Position numbers and translations under genes: made by a program. The notes under the pieces were generated by a model. It did no database searches, was not told the origin of the DNA, and worked only from the letters and a program-made list of their open reading frames with translations. Shown piece by piece: positions 8,771 through 16,975 of a stretch of DNA of 64,000 nucleotides (position 1 is the first letter of the stretch; each line of letters starts with the position of its first letter). This DNA comes from Panacagrimonas sp046594215 (GTDB lineage: Bacteria; Pseudomonadota; Gammaproteobacteria; Nevskiales; Nevskiaceae): positions 69,529-133,528 of the forward strand of contig JBKJPX010000030.1 of the NCBI GenBank assembly GCA_046594215.1, in the 5' to 3' direction.

Positions 8771-9181
8771 TCAGTGCGGCTTGGGTGGGGTGTACTTCTT
8801 GGGCTGCAGCGCGGCGAGTTTAACCACCTCGCTGTCGCGGGACATGCCCATCTCGGCGAGACGCTGCTCGTAGGTCGCCCAGTATTGCAAGTGGTTCTGG
8901 CCGAGATCTGCAAGCACATCCCAGGAAAACAGGCCTGTGTCGTGGCCGTCGTCGAAGACCAGCTTCACGGCATAGCGGCCCACCGGTTCGACAGCGCGGA
9001 TGCCGACACTCCGCTTGCCGCCCACCAACACAGGCTTGCCATGACCCTGCACCTCGGCCGAAGGCGAGTGCACGCGCAGGTATTCCGCGGGCAGCCTGTA
9101 AGTCGCGCCGTCCGAGTAGCCGACTTCGAGTTCGCGCGACTTCTGGTGCAGCAGGATCCGCGTCGGCCGGGGTGATTTCAT
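8771..9181 (-). CDS. DUF971 protein (gamma-butyrobetaine hydroxylase-like N-terminal domain)
   Basis: 136 residues made almost entirely of a DUF971/GBBH-like N-terminal domain: RILLHQKSRELEVGYSDG, LPAEYLRVHSPSAEV, then AVKLVFDDGHDTGLFSWDVL and LQYWATYEQRL. In related genomes this small gene lies between hslVU and ubiE, and here it directly precedes ubiE by six bases. The biochemical role is not established. The domain in larger proteins binds zinc or helps dimer formation, but this copy has no clear Cys ligands, so the function remains open. I took the ATG at 9181. The longer frame upstream runs into the mnmE 3' end. Confidence 0.85.
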   Translation of the reverse strand: MKSPRPTRILLHQKSRELEVGYSDGATYRLPAEYLRVHSPSAEVQGHGKPVLVGGKRSVGIRAVEPVGRYAVKLVFDDGHDTGLFSWDVLADLGQNHLQYWATYEQRLAEMGMSRDSEVVKLAALQPKKYTPPKPH

Positions 9182-9212
9182 GGGGGCAGCATGCGCGAGC
9201 GGCCGGCGTTCG

Positions 9213-10568
9213 TCATTTGCCGATGCAGAAGCGGGAGAAGATTGCCCCCAGCAGGTCGTCGCTGCTGACCTGTCCGTTGATCGCTCCCAGGGCGTCGTGC
9301 GCCAGCCGCAGTTCCTCGGCAGCGAGTTCCGCGGCTCCGACAACCCCGAGGCAGGCGCGCGCGGCCTGGAAGTGCCCCCGCGCCGTGCGGAGCGCGTCGA
9401 GATGCCGGGCGCGCGCGCTGAACACGCCTTCCACGGGCTCTTCGAGGCCGGCGGCGGCGCGGATCGCGGATCGCAGAGCGTCCAGACCCTCGCCAGTCAG
9501 CGCACAAACGCTCAGCGCATCGTGTCCCTCGAATGGGAACGCGCCGGGGGCTCGCCCACCCAGATCGCACTTGTTGAAGATCAGTAGTGGTTTCGATGTC
9601 GTCGGAATTTTGGCGAGCAGCGTCCGGTCCTCCGCGGTCAGCCCCGCGCAGTCATCAGCGACGAACAGCGCTAGCTCAGCACGTTCGAGCGCCTGCCAGG
9701 CCCGTCGGATGCCCTCCGCTTCGACCGGATCCGTTGTCTCGCGCAGGCCCGCGGTGTCAACAATTGTTAGCGCCAGACCATCCAGGACCAAGTGCTCTCG
9801 CAGGACGTCGCGCGTGGTACCGGCGATGTCGCTGACGATGGCGACGTCTGCACGTGCGAGGCGGTTGAGCAGGGTCGACTTGCCAACATTTGGCCGGCCC
9901 GCGATGGCCACGACCATGCCTTCGCGCAGTCGCCGGCCCTGGGTCGCCTGCGAGAACAGAAGCGCCAGTTCGACGTCGGCGCCCGCGAGCTTCGCTGCGA
10001 GTTCCGAATCCGAGAGCCAGTCGATGTCCTCGTCGGAAAAGTCGAGCGCGCCCTCCACGAACACGCGCAGGGCAAGGATCTGCTCCTCCAGTGCGTGGAC
10101 GCGCACAGAAAATTCGCCTTCGAGCGAACGATTCGCCGAGAGGACGGCGGCACGGCTGGCCGCGTCGATCAGGTCGGCCACGGCCTCGGCCTGGGTCAGC
10201 TCCAGGCGTCCGTTGAGGAAAGCGCGCTCGGAGAACTCGCCCGCGCGCGCAATGCGGGCCCCATGTGTGCAGGTCGCAGCCAGCAGAAGGTCCAGCACGG
10301 CAGGCCCACCATGACCCTGCAACTCAACAACCGCCTCCCCGGTATAGGAGTGCGGCGCTTCAAAGCAGAGGACCAGGCCGCGATCGCAGCGTTCGCCTTG
10401 CGCGTCATGGAACGGCCTCAGCGCGGCGACACGCGGCGCTGGTAGCGCGCCGCAGATCTTTTCAGCGATAGAGAAAGCCTGCGGCCCTGAGAGCCTCAGG
10501 ATGCCGACCGCGCCGCGGCCGGGAGCCGTCGCGATCGCGGCGATCGTATCGACGCCGCGATCGCTCAT
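9213..10568 (-). CDS. mnmE: tRNA uridine-5-carboxymethylaminomethyl modification GTPase MnmE
   Basis: 451 residues, normal for MnmE (TrmE). With MnmG this GTPase modifies U34 of several tRNAs. An N-terminal formyl-THF-binding domain begins with DTIAAIATAPGRGAVGILRLSG. The inserted G domain in the middle shows GRPNVGKST (G1), DIAGTTRD (G2), DTAGLRE (G3) and NKCDL (G4). The protein ends in CIGK, the invariant CxGK motif that is essential for modification. It lies downstream of yidC on the same strand, ten bases beyond its stop. mnmG is not in this window. Confidence 0.97.
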   Translation of the reverse strand: MSDRGVDTIAAIATAPGRGAVGILRLSGPQAFSIAEKICGALPAPRVAALRPFHDAQGERCDRGLVLCFEAPHSYTGEAVVELQGHGGPAVLDLLLAATCTHGARIARAGEFSERAFLNGRLELTQAEAVADLIDAASRAAVLSANRSLEGEFSVRVHALEEQILALRVFVEGALDFSDEDIDWLSDSELAAKLAGADVELALLFSQATQGRRLREGMVVAIAGRPNVGKSTLLNRLARADVAIVSDIAGTTRDVLREHLVLDGLALTIVDTAGLRETTDPVEAEGIRRAWQALERAELALFVADDCAGLTAEDRTLLAKIPTTSKPLLIFNKCDLGGRAPGAFPFEGHDALSVCALTGEGLDALRSAIRAAAGLEEPVEGVFSARARHLDALRTARGHFQAARACLGVVGAAELAAEELRLAHDALGAINGQVSSDDLLGAIFSRFCIGK

Positions 10569-10578
10569 GGCCGACTGT

Positions 10579-12330
10579 TCACGCAGGCTTGGCCCGGCCC
10601 AGCCCTTCGCCTGTCAGCTTGCGGTTGATCAGCCACTGCTGGCCCATGCCGATGAGGTTCGAGACCAGCCAGTACAGCACCAGGCCCGCCTGAAAGAACG
10701 TGAAGAAGGCCGTCATCATGATTGGCATGACGTTCATGATCTTCTGCTGAGTCGGATCCATCGTCGCGGTCGATCCCGACCACTTCTGCTGAATGAAGAA
10801 GGTGATCCCGAACAGCAGGGGCAGAACGTAGAACGGGTCGGGCGCGGACAAATCGTTTATCCACAGCGCGAAGTCGGCCTGCCGAAGCTCGACGCTCTCA
10901 AGCAGCACCCAGTACAGCGCGATGAAGACTGGGAACTGCACGAGCAGTGGCCAGCATCCTGCGAGCGGGTTAAACCCTTCCTTCTTGTACAGATCCATCA
11001 TCGCCTTGGACATGCGCTCGCGATCCTCGCCGTAACGCTCCTTGATGTCCTGGATGCGCGGCGCGAACTTCTTCATCTTCGCCATCGACCGGTACTGCGC
11101 TTCGGACAGTTTGTAGAACAGGCCCTTGACCACAAGTGTCAGCAGGATGATCGAGATGCCCCAGTTGCCCGTGAGCGAATGAAACTTTGCGAGAAGCCAG
11201 AACAGCGGTTCGCAGATGGGCGTGAGGATGCCGTAGTCCACGGTGTACTCGAGACCAGGCGTGACATCGTTGAGACCGGCGTGCTCGATCAGCTTTCCGT
11301 CGGAACCCATGAGCACCACGCTGTCCTGCAAGCGAGGACCTGCGTAGATGGAAATCGGGAATTTCTGCGTGGCGCCAGGCGCCACGCTGACACCGGTTTC
11401 CACGTATTGCGCGTTGAACTTGTGATCGGGGCCCGCCTTGGCCGAGAACACGCCCTCGGCTTCCAGCGGCGGGAGGATCGCGGCGACGAAGTAGTGTTCG
11501 AGCATCGAGATCCATCCGCCGGTCTGGCGCTTCTCGAACGCGCTCTCGCCGAGCTTGTCGAGCTTGGTCTTCACGAAGCGGAATTTCTTGCCGTCGCTCT
11601 TCCGCTCGTAGAAGCCGACACCGATGAAGGTCTTCGCGAATCTTGGGAGATCGCCGACCACGTGCTCGTTGCGGACGAACCGCGCATACGGGCTGACGAC
11701 CAAAGGCTGGCTACCCGCGTTGACGACACTCTGCTCGAGGTCGATGCGATAGCTGCCGCGGGTGAAACGAAAAGTCTTGTGAACCTGCACGCCTTCGGTA
11801 TCGACATGCTCGAGCGTGACCTCTACCTGGTTGGCGCCGTCCGCAAGGCGGTACTCGGTCTGAGCCGAGTTGAACACCGTTTCGCCGCTGGTGATCGGCC
11901 GAGCGGTTCCTGCTAGGCCCGACTGGAATGTGAAGGCCTGGCCGTCACGATCATTGAGAAAGGGTAGGGGCGCGTCCGGGATTTTCTTCGAGACCGGGTA
12001 GCGGCTCAGCTCGAGCCGTTTGATCTCACCGCCGCGAAGACTGATCTCCGCGACCACTACATCGGTGATCACCTTGATCTTCTGCTCGGCGACCGTTGCA
12101 GCGCCTGCGTCCGTGGCCACCGCTGGGACGGCAACAGGAACATCACCTGCAGGGGCTAGTGCGCCGCCGAGAGCGGGGGCAACCGCATCGGTAACTGGTC
12201 CGGTCTTCGCTACAGCCGCCGTCGGTGCGGACGTCTGCCGGCGTGAACCGTAGTCGTCCTGCCAAGCCTGGTAGAGGAAGAACACTACGACCGCGAGCAA
12301 CGCGATCAGCATGAATCGGCGGTTTTCCAT
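10579..12330 (-). CDS. yidC: membrane protein insertase YidC
   Basis: 583 residues, the size of gram-negative YidC, which has a large periplasmic domain. The N-terminal membrane anchor is MENRRFMLIALLAVVVFFLY. A long periplasmic beta-domain occupies about residues 60-340, and the conserved five-helix insertase core follows. The core is seen in CEPLFWLLAKFHSLTGNWG, the cytosolic coiled loop QYRSMAKMKKFAPRIQDIKE, and NVMPIMMTAFFTFFQAGLVLYW near the end. It inserts proteins alone or with SecYEG. I chose the start at 12330, where the anchor begins, rather than the longer frame to 12372 that runs into yidD. It is part of rpmH-rnpA-yidD-yidC-mnmE. Confidence 0.97.
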   Translation of the reverse strand: MENRRFMLIALLAVVVFFLYQAWQDDYGSRRQTSAPTAAVAKTGPVTDAVAPALGGALAPAGDVPVAVPAVATDAGAATVAEQKIKVITDVVVAEISLRGGEIKRLELSRYPVSKKIPDAPLPFLNDRDGQAFTFQSGLAGTARPITSGETVFNSAQTEYRLADGANQVEVTLEHVDTEGVQVHKTFRFTRGSYRIDLEQSVVNAGSQPLVVSPYARFVRNEHVVGDLPRFAKTFIGVGFYERKSDGKKFRFVKTKLDKLGESAFEKRQTGGWISMLEHYFVAAILPPLEAEGVFSAKAGPDHKFNAQYVETGVSVAPGATQKFPISIYAGPRLQDSVVLMGSDGKLIEHAGLNDVTPGLEYTVDYGILTPICEPLFWLLAKFHSLTGNWGISIILLTLVVKGLFYKLSEAQYRSMAKMKKFAPRIQDIKERYGEDRERMSKAMMDLYKKEGFNPLAGCWPLLVQFPVFIALYWVLLESVELRQADFALWINDLSAPDPFYVLPLLFGITFFIQQKWSGSTATMDPTQQKIMNVMPIMMTAFFTFFQAGLVLYWLVSNLIGMGQQWLINRKLTGEGLGRAKPA

Positions 12331-12349
12331 GTCTCGGGTCGTTGTTGTT

Positions 12350-12565
12350 CTATTGATCAGGCACTGGGTCAATGCCGCCGGGATTCAAGGGATGACAACG
12401 CGTGATGCGGCGCAGCGTCAGCCACGACCCTCGCATCGCACCATGCTTCTGCAGCGCTTCCACGCCGTAATGCGAACAAGTGGGATGAAACCGGCATTGG
12501 TTGCCAATAAATGGGCTGAGCACGCGCTGGTAGCAGCGGATCAGAAAGATCAGGAGGCTGGCCAT
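12350..12565 (-). CDS. yidD: membrane protein insertion efficiency factor YidD
   Basis: 71 residues, typical YidD size. The family signature is LIRCYQRVLSPFIGNQCRFH followed by PTCSHYGVEALQKHG, with the conserved Cys pair. It aids YidC-dependent insertion at the inner membrane. The ATG at 12565 lies inside the 3' end of rnpA (overlap 12550-12565), a conserved arrangement that suggests coupled translation. The reading frame upstream of the ATG is antisense-free rnpA coding sequence in another frame and is not part of YidD. Confidence 0.95.
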   Translation of the reverse strand: MASLLIFLIRCYQRVLSPFIGNQCRFHPTCSHYGVEALQKHGAMRGSWLTLRRITRCHPLNPGGIDPVPDQ

Positions 12566-12900
12566 CGCTCGCGCAGACGTCTCCAATAATCGTGCAACTC
12601 GGCCGCGAGTTGGCGAGGACCGATCGCGCGTGCGCCATGAGAAGCCATGATCACCACGTCGCAACTGGGAAGAGGCAGCGCAGCGCGAAAGCTTTCTCGT
12701 GCGATCCGTTTGAAGCGGTTACGGTCCACCGACCGGGGCATCGCCTTGCGCGAGACGGTGATTCCGAACTTCGCGCCATCGCCGATGCCCGCATGTTCGA
12801 AGGCGGTGAAGCTGCTGCTTCGCCGCTTTCGCCCTTCCGAAATAACCCGCTTGAATTCAACGGGGCGCAGCAAACGGACCGAACGAGGGAAACCCGTCAA
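12550..12900 (-). CDS. rnpA: ribonuclease P protein component
   Basis: 116 residues. This small basic protein binds the RNase P RNA and helps cleave 5' leaders from pre-tRNAs. The family signature is KFGITVSRKAMPRSVDRNRF followed by KRIARESFR, and the N-terminal LRPVEFKRVISEG matches the usual start. It sits 25 bases downstream of rpmH and overlaps yidD. The rpmH-rnpA pair is probably driven from the spacer shared with dnaA. Confidence 0.97.
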   Translation of the reverse strand: MTGFPRSVRLLRPVEFKRVISEGRKRRSSSFTAFEHAGIGDGAKFGITVSRKAMPRSVDRNRFKRIARESFRAALPLPSCDVVIMASHGARAIGPRQLAAELHDYWRRLRERWPAS

Positions 12901-12925
12901 ACGATCCGCAGCCTACGCAAGTCGA

Positions 12926-13060
12926 TCAGGGAATCAGGCGCGCGCGGCCCTTGGCGCGACGGCGGGCCAGGACCTTGCGGCCGCCTACTGTTGCCATGCG
13001 GGCGCGAAAGCCATGGGTGCGCTTGCGACGGAGCGCGTGCGGCTGGTAGGTGCGTTTCAT
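12926..13060 (-). CDS. rpmH: 50S ribosomal protein L34
   Basis: 44 residues, the invariant L34 length, starting MKRTYQPHALRRKRTHGFRA with the highly basic GGRKVLARRRAKGRARL tail. It is a structural component of the large ribosomal subunit near the exit tunnel. First gene of the minus-strand operon, divergent from dnaA with 158 bases between the starts. That gap holds a perfect DnaA box, so DnaA may affect expression of both sides. Confidence 0.98.
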   Translation of the reverse strand: MKRTYQPHALRRKRTHGFRARMATVGGRKVLARRRAKGRARLIP

Positions 13061-13218
13061 CGTCGGAAGCTCGGCGCGGAAAAAAGGGCGCGGAGTGTAG
13101 CGGGCGGAATGCGGCGCATACAAGCCAGTCCGCCGCGTCACTCCTGTGGATAAGTGTTCTTTCGAGGTATAGACTCCCTCGTCTTCCCGCTTCGCAATCC
13201 GACCTCAAAAACAGACCC
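13061..13218. promoter_or_regulatory. rpmH-dnaA divergent spacer with a DnaA box
   Basis: A 158-base spacer between rpmH and dnaA. It contains one perfect DnaA box, TGTGGATAA (complement TTATCCACA), at 13145-13153. It must also carry the divergent promoters of the rpmH operon and of dnaA. A single consensus box upstream of dnaA usually signals autoregulation. It may also be an outlying part of the origin, which appears richer in the dnaA-dnaN spacer. Confidence 0.75.
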
Positions 13219-14544
13219 ATGGCACTGGTGGAAGATCATGGCTGGGCCCAGTGCGTGCAGCGGCTCGAATCCGAGCTTGGAACTTCGGAACTCAATACGT
13301 GGATCCGCCCCCTTCAAGCTAGGCGGGAGGGCGATCGCCTCGTCCTGATCGCGCCCAATCGGATGGTGATGGAGCGCGTCCGAGTCGATTTCTGCGCCAG
13401 AATTCAGCGCGCTTGGCTGGCCAGCGGGGGGGACGACATCGAAGTCGACGTCACGGCCGCAGCCGAGTCACGTATCAACGGAGCTGGCGGCGGCGACGAG
13501 ACCCCCGAAGTCGAGCGCCTGATCACCAGCAACCGCCTCGACCCTCGTTACACCTTCGAATCATTCATTCAGGGAAAGTCGAATTCTCAGGCGCGTGCGG
13601 CGGCCCAGCAGGTCGCCGAATCACCCGGGGTCGCCTACAACCCCTTGCTGATCTACGGCGGGCCGGGCTTAGGCAAAACCCATCTGATGCATGCGGTCGG
13701 CCATGCTCTGCAGCGTCGAAACCAGAACTCCCGCGTCGTTTACGTGCCATCCGAGCAATGGATGAACCAGTTCATCTCGGCCGTCAGGCACAACACCAGC
13801 GAGGAATTCAAGGCGGTCTATCGCTCTGCAGACGCACTGCTGATCGACGACATCCATTTCTTCGCAGGGAAGTCTGCGACGCAGGAAGAGTTTTTCCACA
13901 CATTCAACAGCCTGATGGACGGGCGCAAGCAGATCATCCTGACCTGTGACCGTTTTCCGAAAGATCTTGATCGCCTGGAAGACCGGCTGAAATCCCGATT
14001 TTCCTGGGGCCTGACCGTGTCAGTAGAACCCCCCGATCTTGAGACACGGGTGGCGATCCTGCTCTCGAAGGCCGAGCAGTTCGGGCTGTCGCTATCGAAC
14101 GAAGTCGCTTTCTTCGTCGCTCAGCACGTTCGTTCCAACGTGCGCGAACTTGAGGGCGTGCTGTTGCGGCTTTCGGCCGGCATGCGCTTGCAGGGCGAAG
14201 CGATCACGGTTGAATTTGCGCGTCAGACCTTGCGGGACATGCTCGCGCACTACGAGCGCAAGGTCACGATCGACAACATCATGTCCACGGTCGCTAAGTA
14301 CTACAACATTCCGCTCAAAGACCTCCGCTCGCCGCGACGTTCGCGCATGCTGGCACGCCCGCGCCAAGTCGCGATGGCGCTCGCTCGCGAACTCACAGAG
14401 CACAGCTATCCCGATATCGGCGAGGCGTTCGAGAAGGATCATACGACCGTGCTCCACGCAAGCCGCAAGATCGAGGAACTTCGCCAGACGGATCTGCGGA
14501 TCCGCGAGGACTACGAAAATCTGCTGCGTCAGCTGAGCTACTGA
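13219..14544 (+). CDS. dnaA: chromosomal replication initiator protein DnaA
   Basis: 441 residues, within the DnaA range. Domain I at the start (WAQCVQRLESELGTSELNTW) binds DnaB helicase and regulators. A short linker is followed by the AAA+ core that starts near RYTFESFIQGKSN. Walker A is GGPGLGKTH (about 147-155), Walker B is LLIDDIHFF (about 206-214), and the arginine-rich region KSRFSWGLTV follows. Domain IV ends with the DNA-binding signature DHTTVLHASRKI (about 407-418). The ATG at 13219 starts the conserved N-terminus. The long open frame upstream crosses rnpA and rpmH on the other strand. First gene of dnaA-dnaN-recF-gyrB. Confidence 0.98.
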   Translation: MALVEDHGWAQCVQRLESELGTSELNTWIRPLQARREGDRLVLIAPNRMVMERVRVDFCARIQRAWLASGGDDIEVDVTAAAESRINGAGGGDETPEVERLITSNRLDPRYTFESFIQGKSNSQARAAAQQVAESPGVAYNPLLIYGGPGLGKTHLMHAVGHALQRRNQNSRVVYVPSEQWMNQFISAVRHNTSEEFKAVYRSADALLIDDIHFFAGKSATQEEFFHTFNSLMDGRKQIILTCDRFPKDLDRLEDRLKSRFSWGLTVSVEPPDLETRVAILLSKAEQFGLSLSNEVAFFVAQHVRSNVRELEGVLLRLSAGMRLQGEAITVEFARQTLRDMLAHYERKVTIDNIMSTVAKYYNIPLKDLRSPRRSRMLARPRQVAMALARELTEHSYPDIGEAFEKDHTTVLHASRKIEELRQTDLRIREDYENLLRQLSY

Positions 14545-14780
14545 AACATATGCACAGGGGACGGGGATGACTGTGGACATACTGTTAGCCGCGCGAACGA
14601 CAATTTTTGCCCACAGCTTGTGCAGTCCGTCTCCAGATTGATCGAGGATGCTTTCGAGCCCCTCCTAGTTTTCTTAGTAGACTGATATTAATCAAATTAT
14701 AGGATCCATCCCCGTTTTAGTACGGGGCCTACTAATACTAAGTGGTCTTAGAAAAAACCAAGTAAAGGTCGGGTGACGCT
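14545..14780. other. dnaA-dnaN spacer, candidate replication origin (oriC)
   Basis: A 236-base spacer, strikingly AT-rich for this genome. Three DnaA-box-like sites, each two mismatches from TTATCCACA, are at 14548-14556 (ATATGCACA), 14572-14580 (TGTGGACAT, reverse) and 14607-14615 (TTGCCCACA). A GC-rich patch (CGAGCCCCTCC) precedes TAG triplets at 14666-14680, and then comes the AT-rich block TGATATTAATCAAATTAT (14683-14700), a plausible unwinding element. A perfect hairpin CCCCGT-TTTAGT-ACGGGG lies at 14710-14727. A second TAG-type repeat (TTAGTATTAGTAG) is on the minus strand at 14729-14741. The layout matches origins of related bacteria, but no perfect box is present here. Confidence 0.6.
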
Positions 14781-15881
14781 ATGAAGATTCAGGTGGGAAG
14801 GAACGAGTTGCTTACGGCGTTACAGGCCGTGGTGGGTGTCGTGGAACGACGCCAGACCTTGCCCGTTCTTGCCAATTTTCTGCTCGAAGCCAAGGAAGAC
14901 GAGCTAATCGTCACCGGAACCGATTTGGAGATGGAACTGATTGCACGGGCAACCGTCCAGAACATTTCACCCGGTAAGGTCACGGTCCCCGCGCGGAAAA
15001 TGTTTGATATTTGCCGCGGCTTGCCCGAGGGGGCCGAGATCACGCTTGAGTCGACGGCCGACCGCGTGACGCTTCGATCCGGTAAGAGCCGCTTCTCGTT
15101 GGCGGCGCTCAAGGCAGATGAGTTTCCGGCGATGGGCGCCGTTTCGGGTGGCCGCGCTCTGACTCTCAAACGTGTCGAACTCAAAGGTCTGCTCGAGAAA
15201 ACTCAGTTCGCCATGGCTCAGCAGGATGTCCGCTACTACCTAAATGGCTTATTGATCGATGCCAACGCCAAACGATTACGTGCGGTGGCTACGGACGGGC
15301 ATCGCCTGGCCTTTAGCGAGCGCGTGGGGGACACCGGTCTGACCGAGTCCGTGCAGGCGATTCTTCCGCGAAAGGCGGTTCTGGAATTGAACCGTCTACT
15401 GGACAACAGTGACGCCGATATTCGCCTAGTGATCGGGCAGGGCCAGGTCCAGATCGATATCGACGTAGTCCGTCTTACGACGAAGACCATCGACGGGCGC
15501 TTCCCAGACTATGAGAGGGTAATCCCGGAGCACGGGGACAAACGGGTTAGCGCGGATCGAGAGACGCTGAGACGTTCACTGGCACGCACGGCAATTCTCT
15601 CTAACGAGAAATTCCGGGGGGTTCGACTCCAATTGTCAGACGGCCTGTTGAAATTGCAGACCCACAATCCTGAACACGAAGAGGCGGAAGAAGAAGTCGA
15701 AGTTGGATACTCGGGCGGTGCCCTCGAGATCGGCTTCAACGTCAACTATTTGCTAGACGCGTTGGGCGCAATTCCTGGGGCAGAAATCATTCTGGAACTG
15801 AAGAATTCCGATTCGAGCGGCCTTGTCTACCAATCAGGCGATCCATCCAGCAAATACGTAATCATGCCGATGCGCCTCTGA
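14781..15881 (+). CDS. dnaN: DNA polymerase III beta subunit (sliding clamp)
   Basis: 366 residues, exactly the usual clamp size, with three repeated clamp folds. The N-terminus MKIQVGRNELLTALQAVVGV, the VVERRQTLPVLANFLL stretch and the terminal YVIMPMRL are family hallmarks. The last of these is part of the pocket that binds polymerase and other clamp clients. The ring tethers polymerase III, and with Hda it regulates DnaA. It is followed by recF after one base, so the two are co-translated. Confidence 0.98.
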   Translation: MKIQVGRNELLTALQAVVGVVERRQTLPVLANFLLEAKEDELIVTGTDLEMELIARATVQNISPGKVTVPARKMFDICRGLPEGAEITLESTADRVTLRSGKSRFSLAALKADEFPAMGAVSGGRALTLKRVELKGLLEKTQFAMAQQDVRYYLNGLLIDANAKRLRAVATDGHRLAFSERVGDTGLTESVQAILPRKAVLELNRLLDNSDADIRLVIGQGQVQIDIDVVRLTTKTIDGRFPDYERVIPEHGDKRVSADRETLRRSLARTAILSNEKFRGVRLQLSDGLLKLQTHNPEHEEAEEEVEVGYSGGALEIGFNVNYLLDALGAIPGAEIILELKNSDSSGLVYQSGDPSSKYVIMPMRL

Positions 15882-15882
15882 A

Positions 15883-16962
15883 ATGGCGGTCGCCCTCTTA
15901 CGGGGCGAGAATTTCCGCCTTTACGAGAGCCTGGAAATTCGGCCTCATCCTGGGCTGAACCTGATAACAGGCGATAACGCTGCCGGGAAGACGAGCCTGC
16001 TCGAAGCGCTTTTCGTCGCGGCGCGAGGCCGAAGCTTTCGATCACAAAATCTGGCAGAGCTGTGCGGAGCGCGTCGGCCCAACTGGAATGTTTTTCTTGA
16101 GACACGGTACTTGGGCGAACGGCATCGCGTTGGGTTCGGCTGGAGCAAGGAGGGCTCCGAGGCGCGTTTGGACGATGCCCGCGACGCCAGGATCTCCGAT
16201 GTAGTCCGTCTCATGCCGATACAGGTGATCGATCCGACTGCTCACCGGCTGATGGACGAAGGGCCGACGTACCGTCGGAGTTTCGTAGATTGGGGAGTGT
16301 TCCACGTGGAACATGAATTTCTGAAGACTTGGCGGCGATATCAGCGGGCGTTAAAGCAGAGGAATTCGGCGCTGCGCGATGGACTGGAAGATCGCGCGGT
16401 TCAGGCTTGGGACGACGAGTTGGTTACTGCTGGGGAATCATTGGGCTCAATGAGGCGGACCCACCTGAGTTCGCTCGCCCCCCACCTAGCCGCGTGGAGT
16501 GAGCGACTACTAGGCACAAACGACGTCCACGGCGAATGGCAGCAAGGCTGGCCGGACGGCCAGAGCCTTCGAGAGGTGCTTGACCGAAGTTTGGCCCAAC
16601 ACCGGCGTCTCGGCTCGACAATCCAAGGGCCCCATCGGGCCGAACTCAAAATTCGATTCAAGCAATTCAGAACCAAGGGACGAATCAGCCGCGGTCAGCA
16701 AAAGCTTCTTATCTGCGCAATGGTTCTGGCCCAAGCCGAATTACTCGCAAGATCGGGCAATCCCCCCCCGATTTTGCTGCTGGACGACTTTGCATCAGAG
16801 CTTTCGCCGGACTTTCAGGCGCACCTCGCCAGCGCGTTGGCTGACTATCCGGGCCAAAAATTCGTGACCGCTTTCGAAAAACCCTCGATCCCTAATTTCC
16901 GCGAAGCCGCGTTGTTCCACGTGGAACATGGGACAATTCGCTCGCTGGGTGAACTGCAGTGA
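15883..16962 (+). CDS. recF: DNA replication and repair protein RecF
   Basis: 359 residues. An SMC/ABC-type ATPase that loads RecA at single-strand gaps with RecO and RecR. Walker A is GDNAAGKTSLLEALF (about 30-44). The ABC signature region is SRGQQKLLICAMVLAQ, and Walker B is ILLLDDFASEL. Two copies of the pentapeptide FHVEH (140-144 and 345-349) are encoded by perfect 16-bp parS-type palindromes, which is unusual and suggests the DNA sequence itself is under selection. The stop at 16960-16962 lies 13 bases before the chosen gyrB start. Confidence 0.96.
   Translation: MAVALLRGENFRLYESLEIRPHPGLNLITGDNAAGKTSLLEALFVAARGRSFRSQNLAELCGARRPNWNVFLETRYLGERHRVGFGWSKEGSEARLDDARDARISDVVRLMPIQVIDPTAHRLMDEGPTYRRSFVDWGVFHVEHEFLKTWRRYQRALKQRNSALRDGLEDRAVQAWDDELVTAGESLGSMRRTHLSSLAPHLAAWSERLLGTNDVHGEWQQGWPDGQSLREVLDRSLAQHRRLGSTIQGPHRAELKIRFKQFRTKGRISRGQQKLLICAMVLAQAELLARSGNPPPILLLDDFASELSPDFQAHLASALADYPGQKFVTAFEKPSIPNFREAALFHVEHGTIRSLGELQ
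16298..16313. promoter_or_regulatory. parS centromere site 1 (inside recF)
   Basis: A perfect 16-bp palindrome TGTTCCACGTGGAACA. It differs from the classical parS TGTTTCACGTGAAACA by one symmetric pair and matches the form known from pseudomonads. ParB would bind here to nucleate the segregation complex. parA and parB are not in the window. Confidence 0.88.
16913..16928. promoter_or_regulatory. parS centromere site 2 (end of recF)
   Basis: A second identical 16-bp palindrome, 615 bases from the first and 47 bases upstream of the gyrB ATG. It lies in the same codon phase within recF (encodes FHVEH again). Its closeness to gyrB means that bound ParB could also affect gyrB transcription, which is inference. 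Confidence 0.88.
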
Positions 16963-16975
16963 ATTGATGGATCCG

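Noticed and set aside
10501..11916. A 471-residue plus-strand open frame opposite mnmE/yidC
   Set aside because: It is an antisense shadow of yidC with no motif and no ribosome site.
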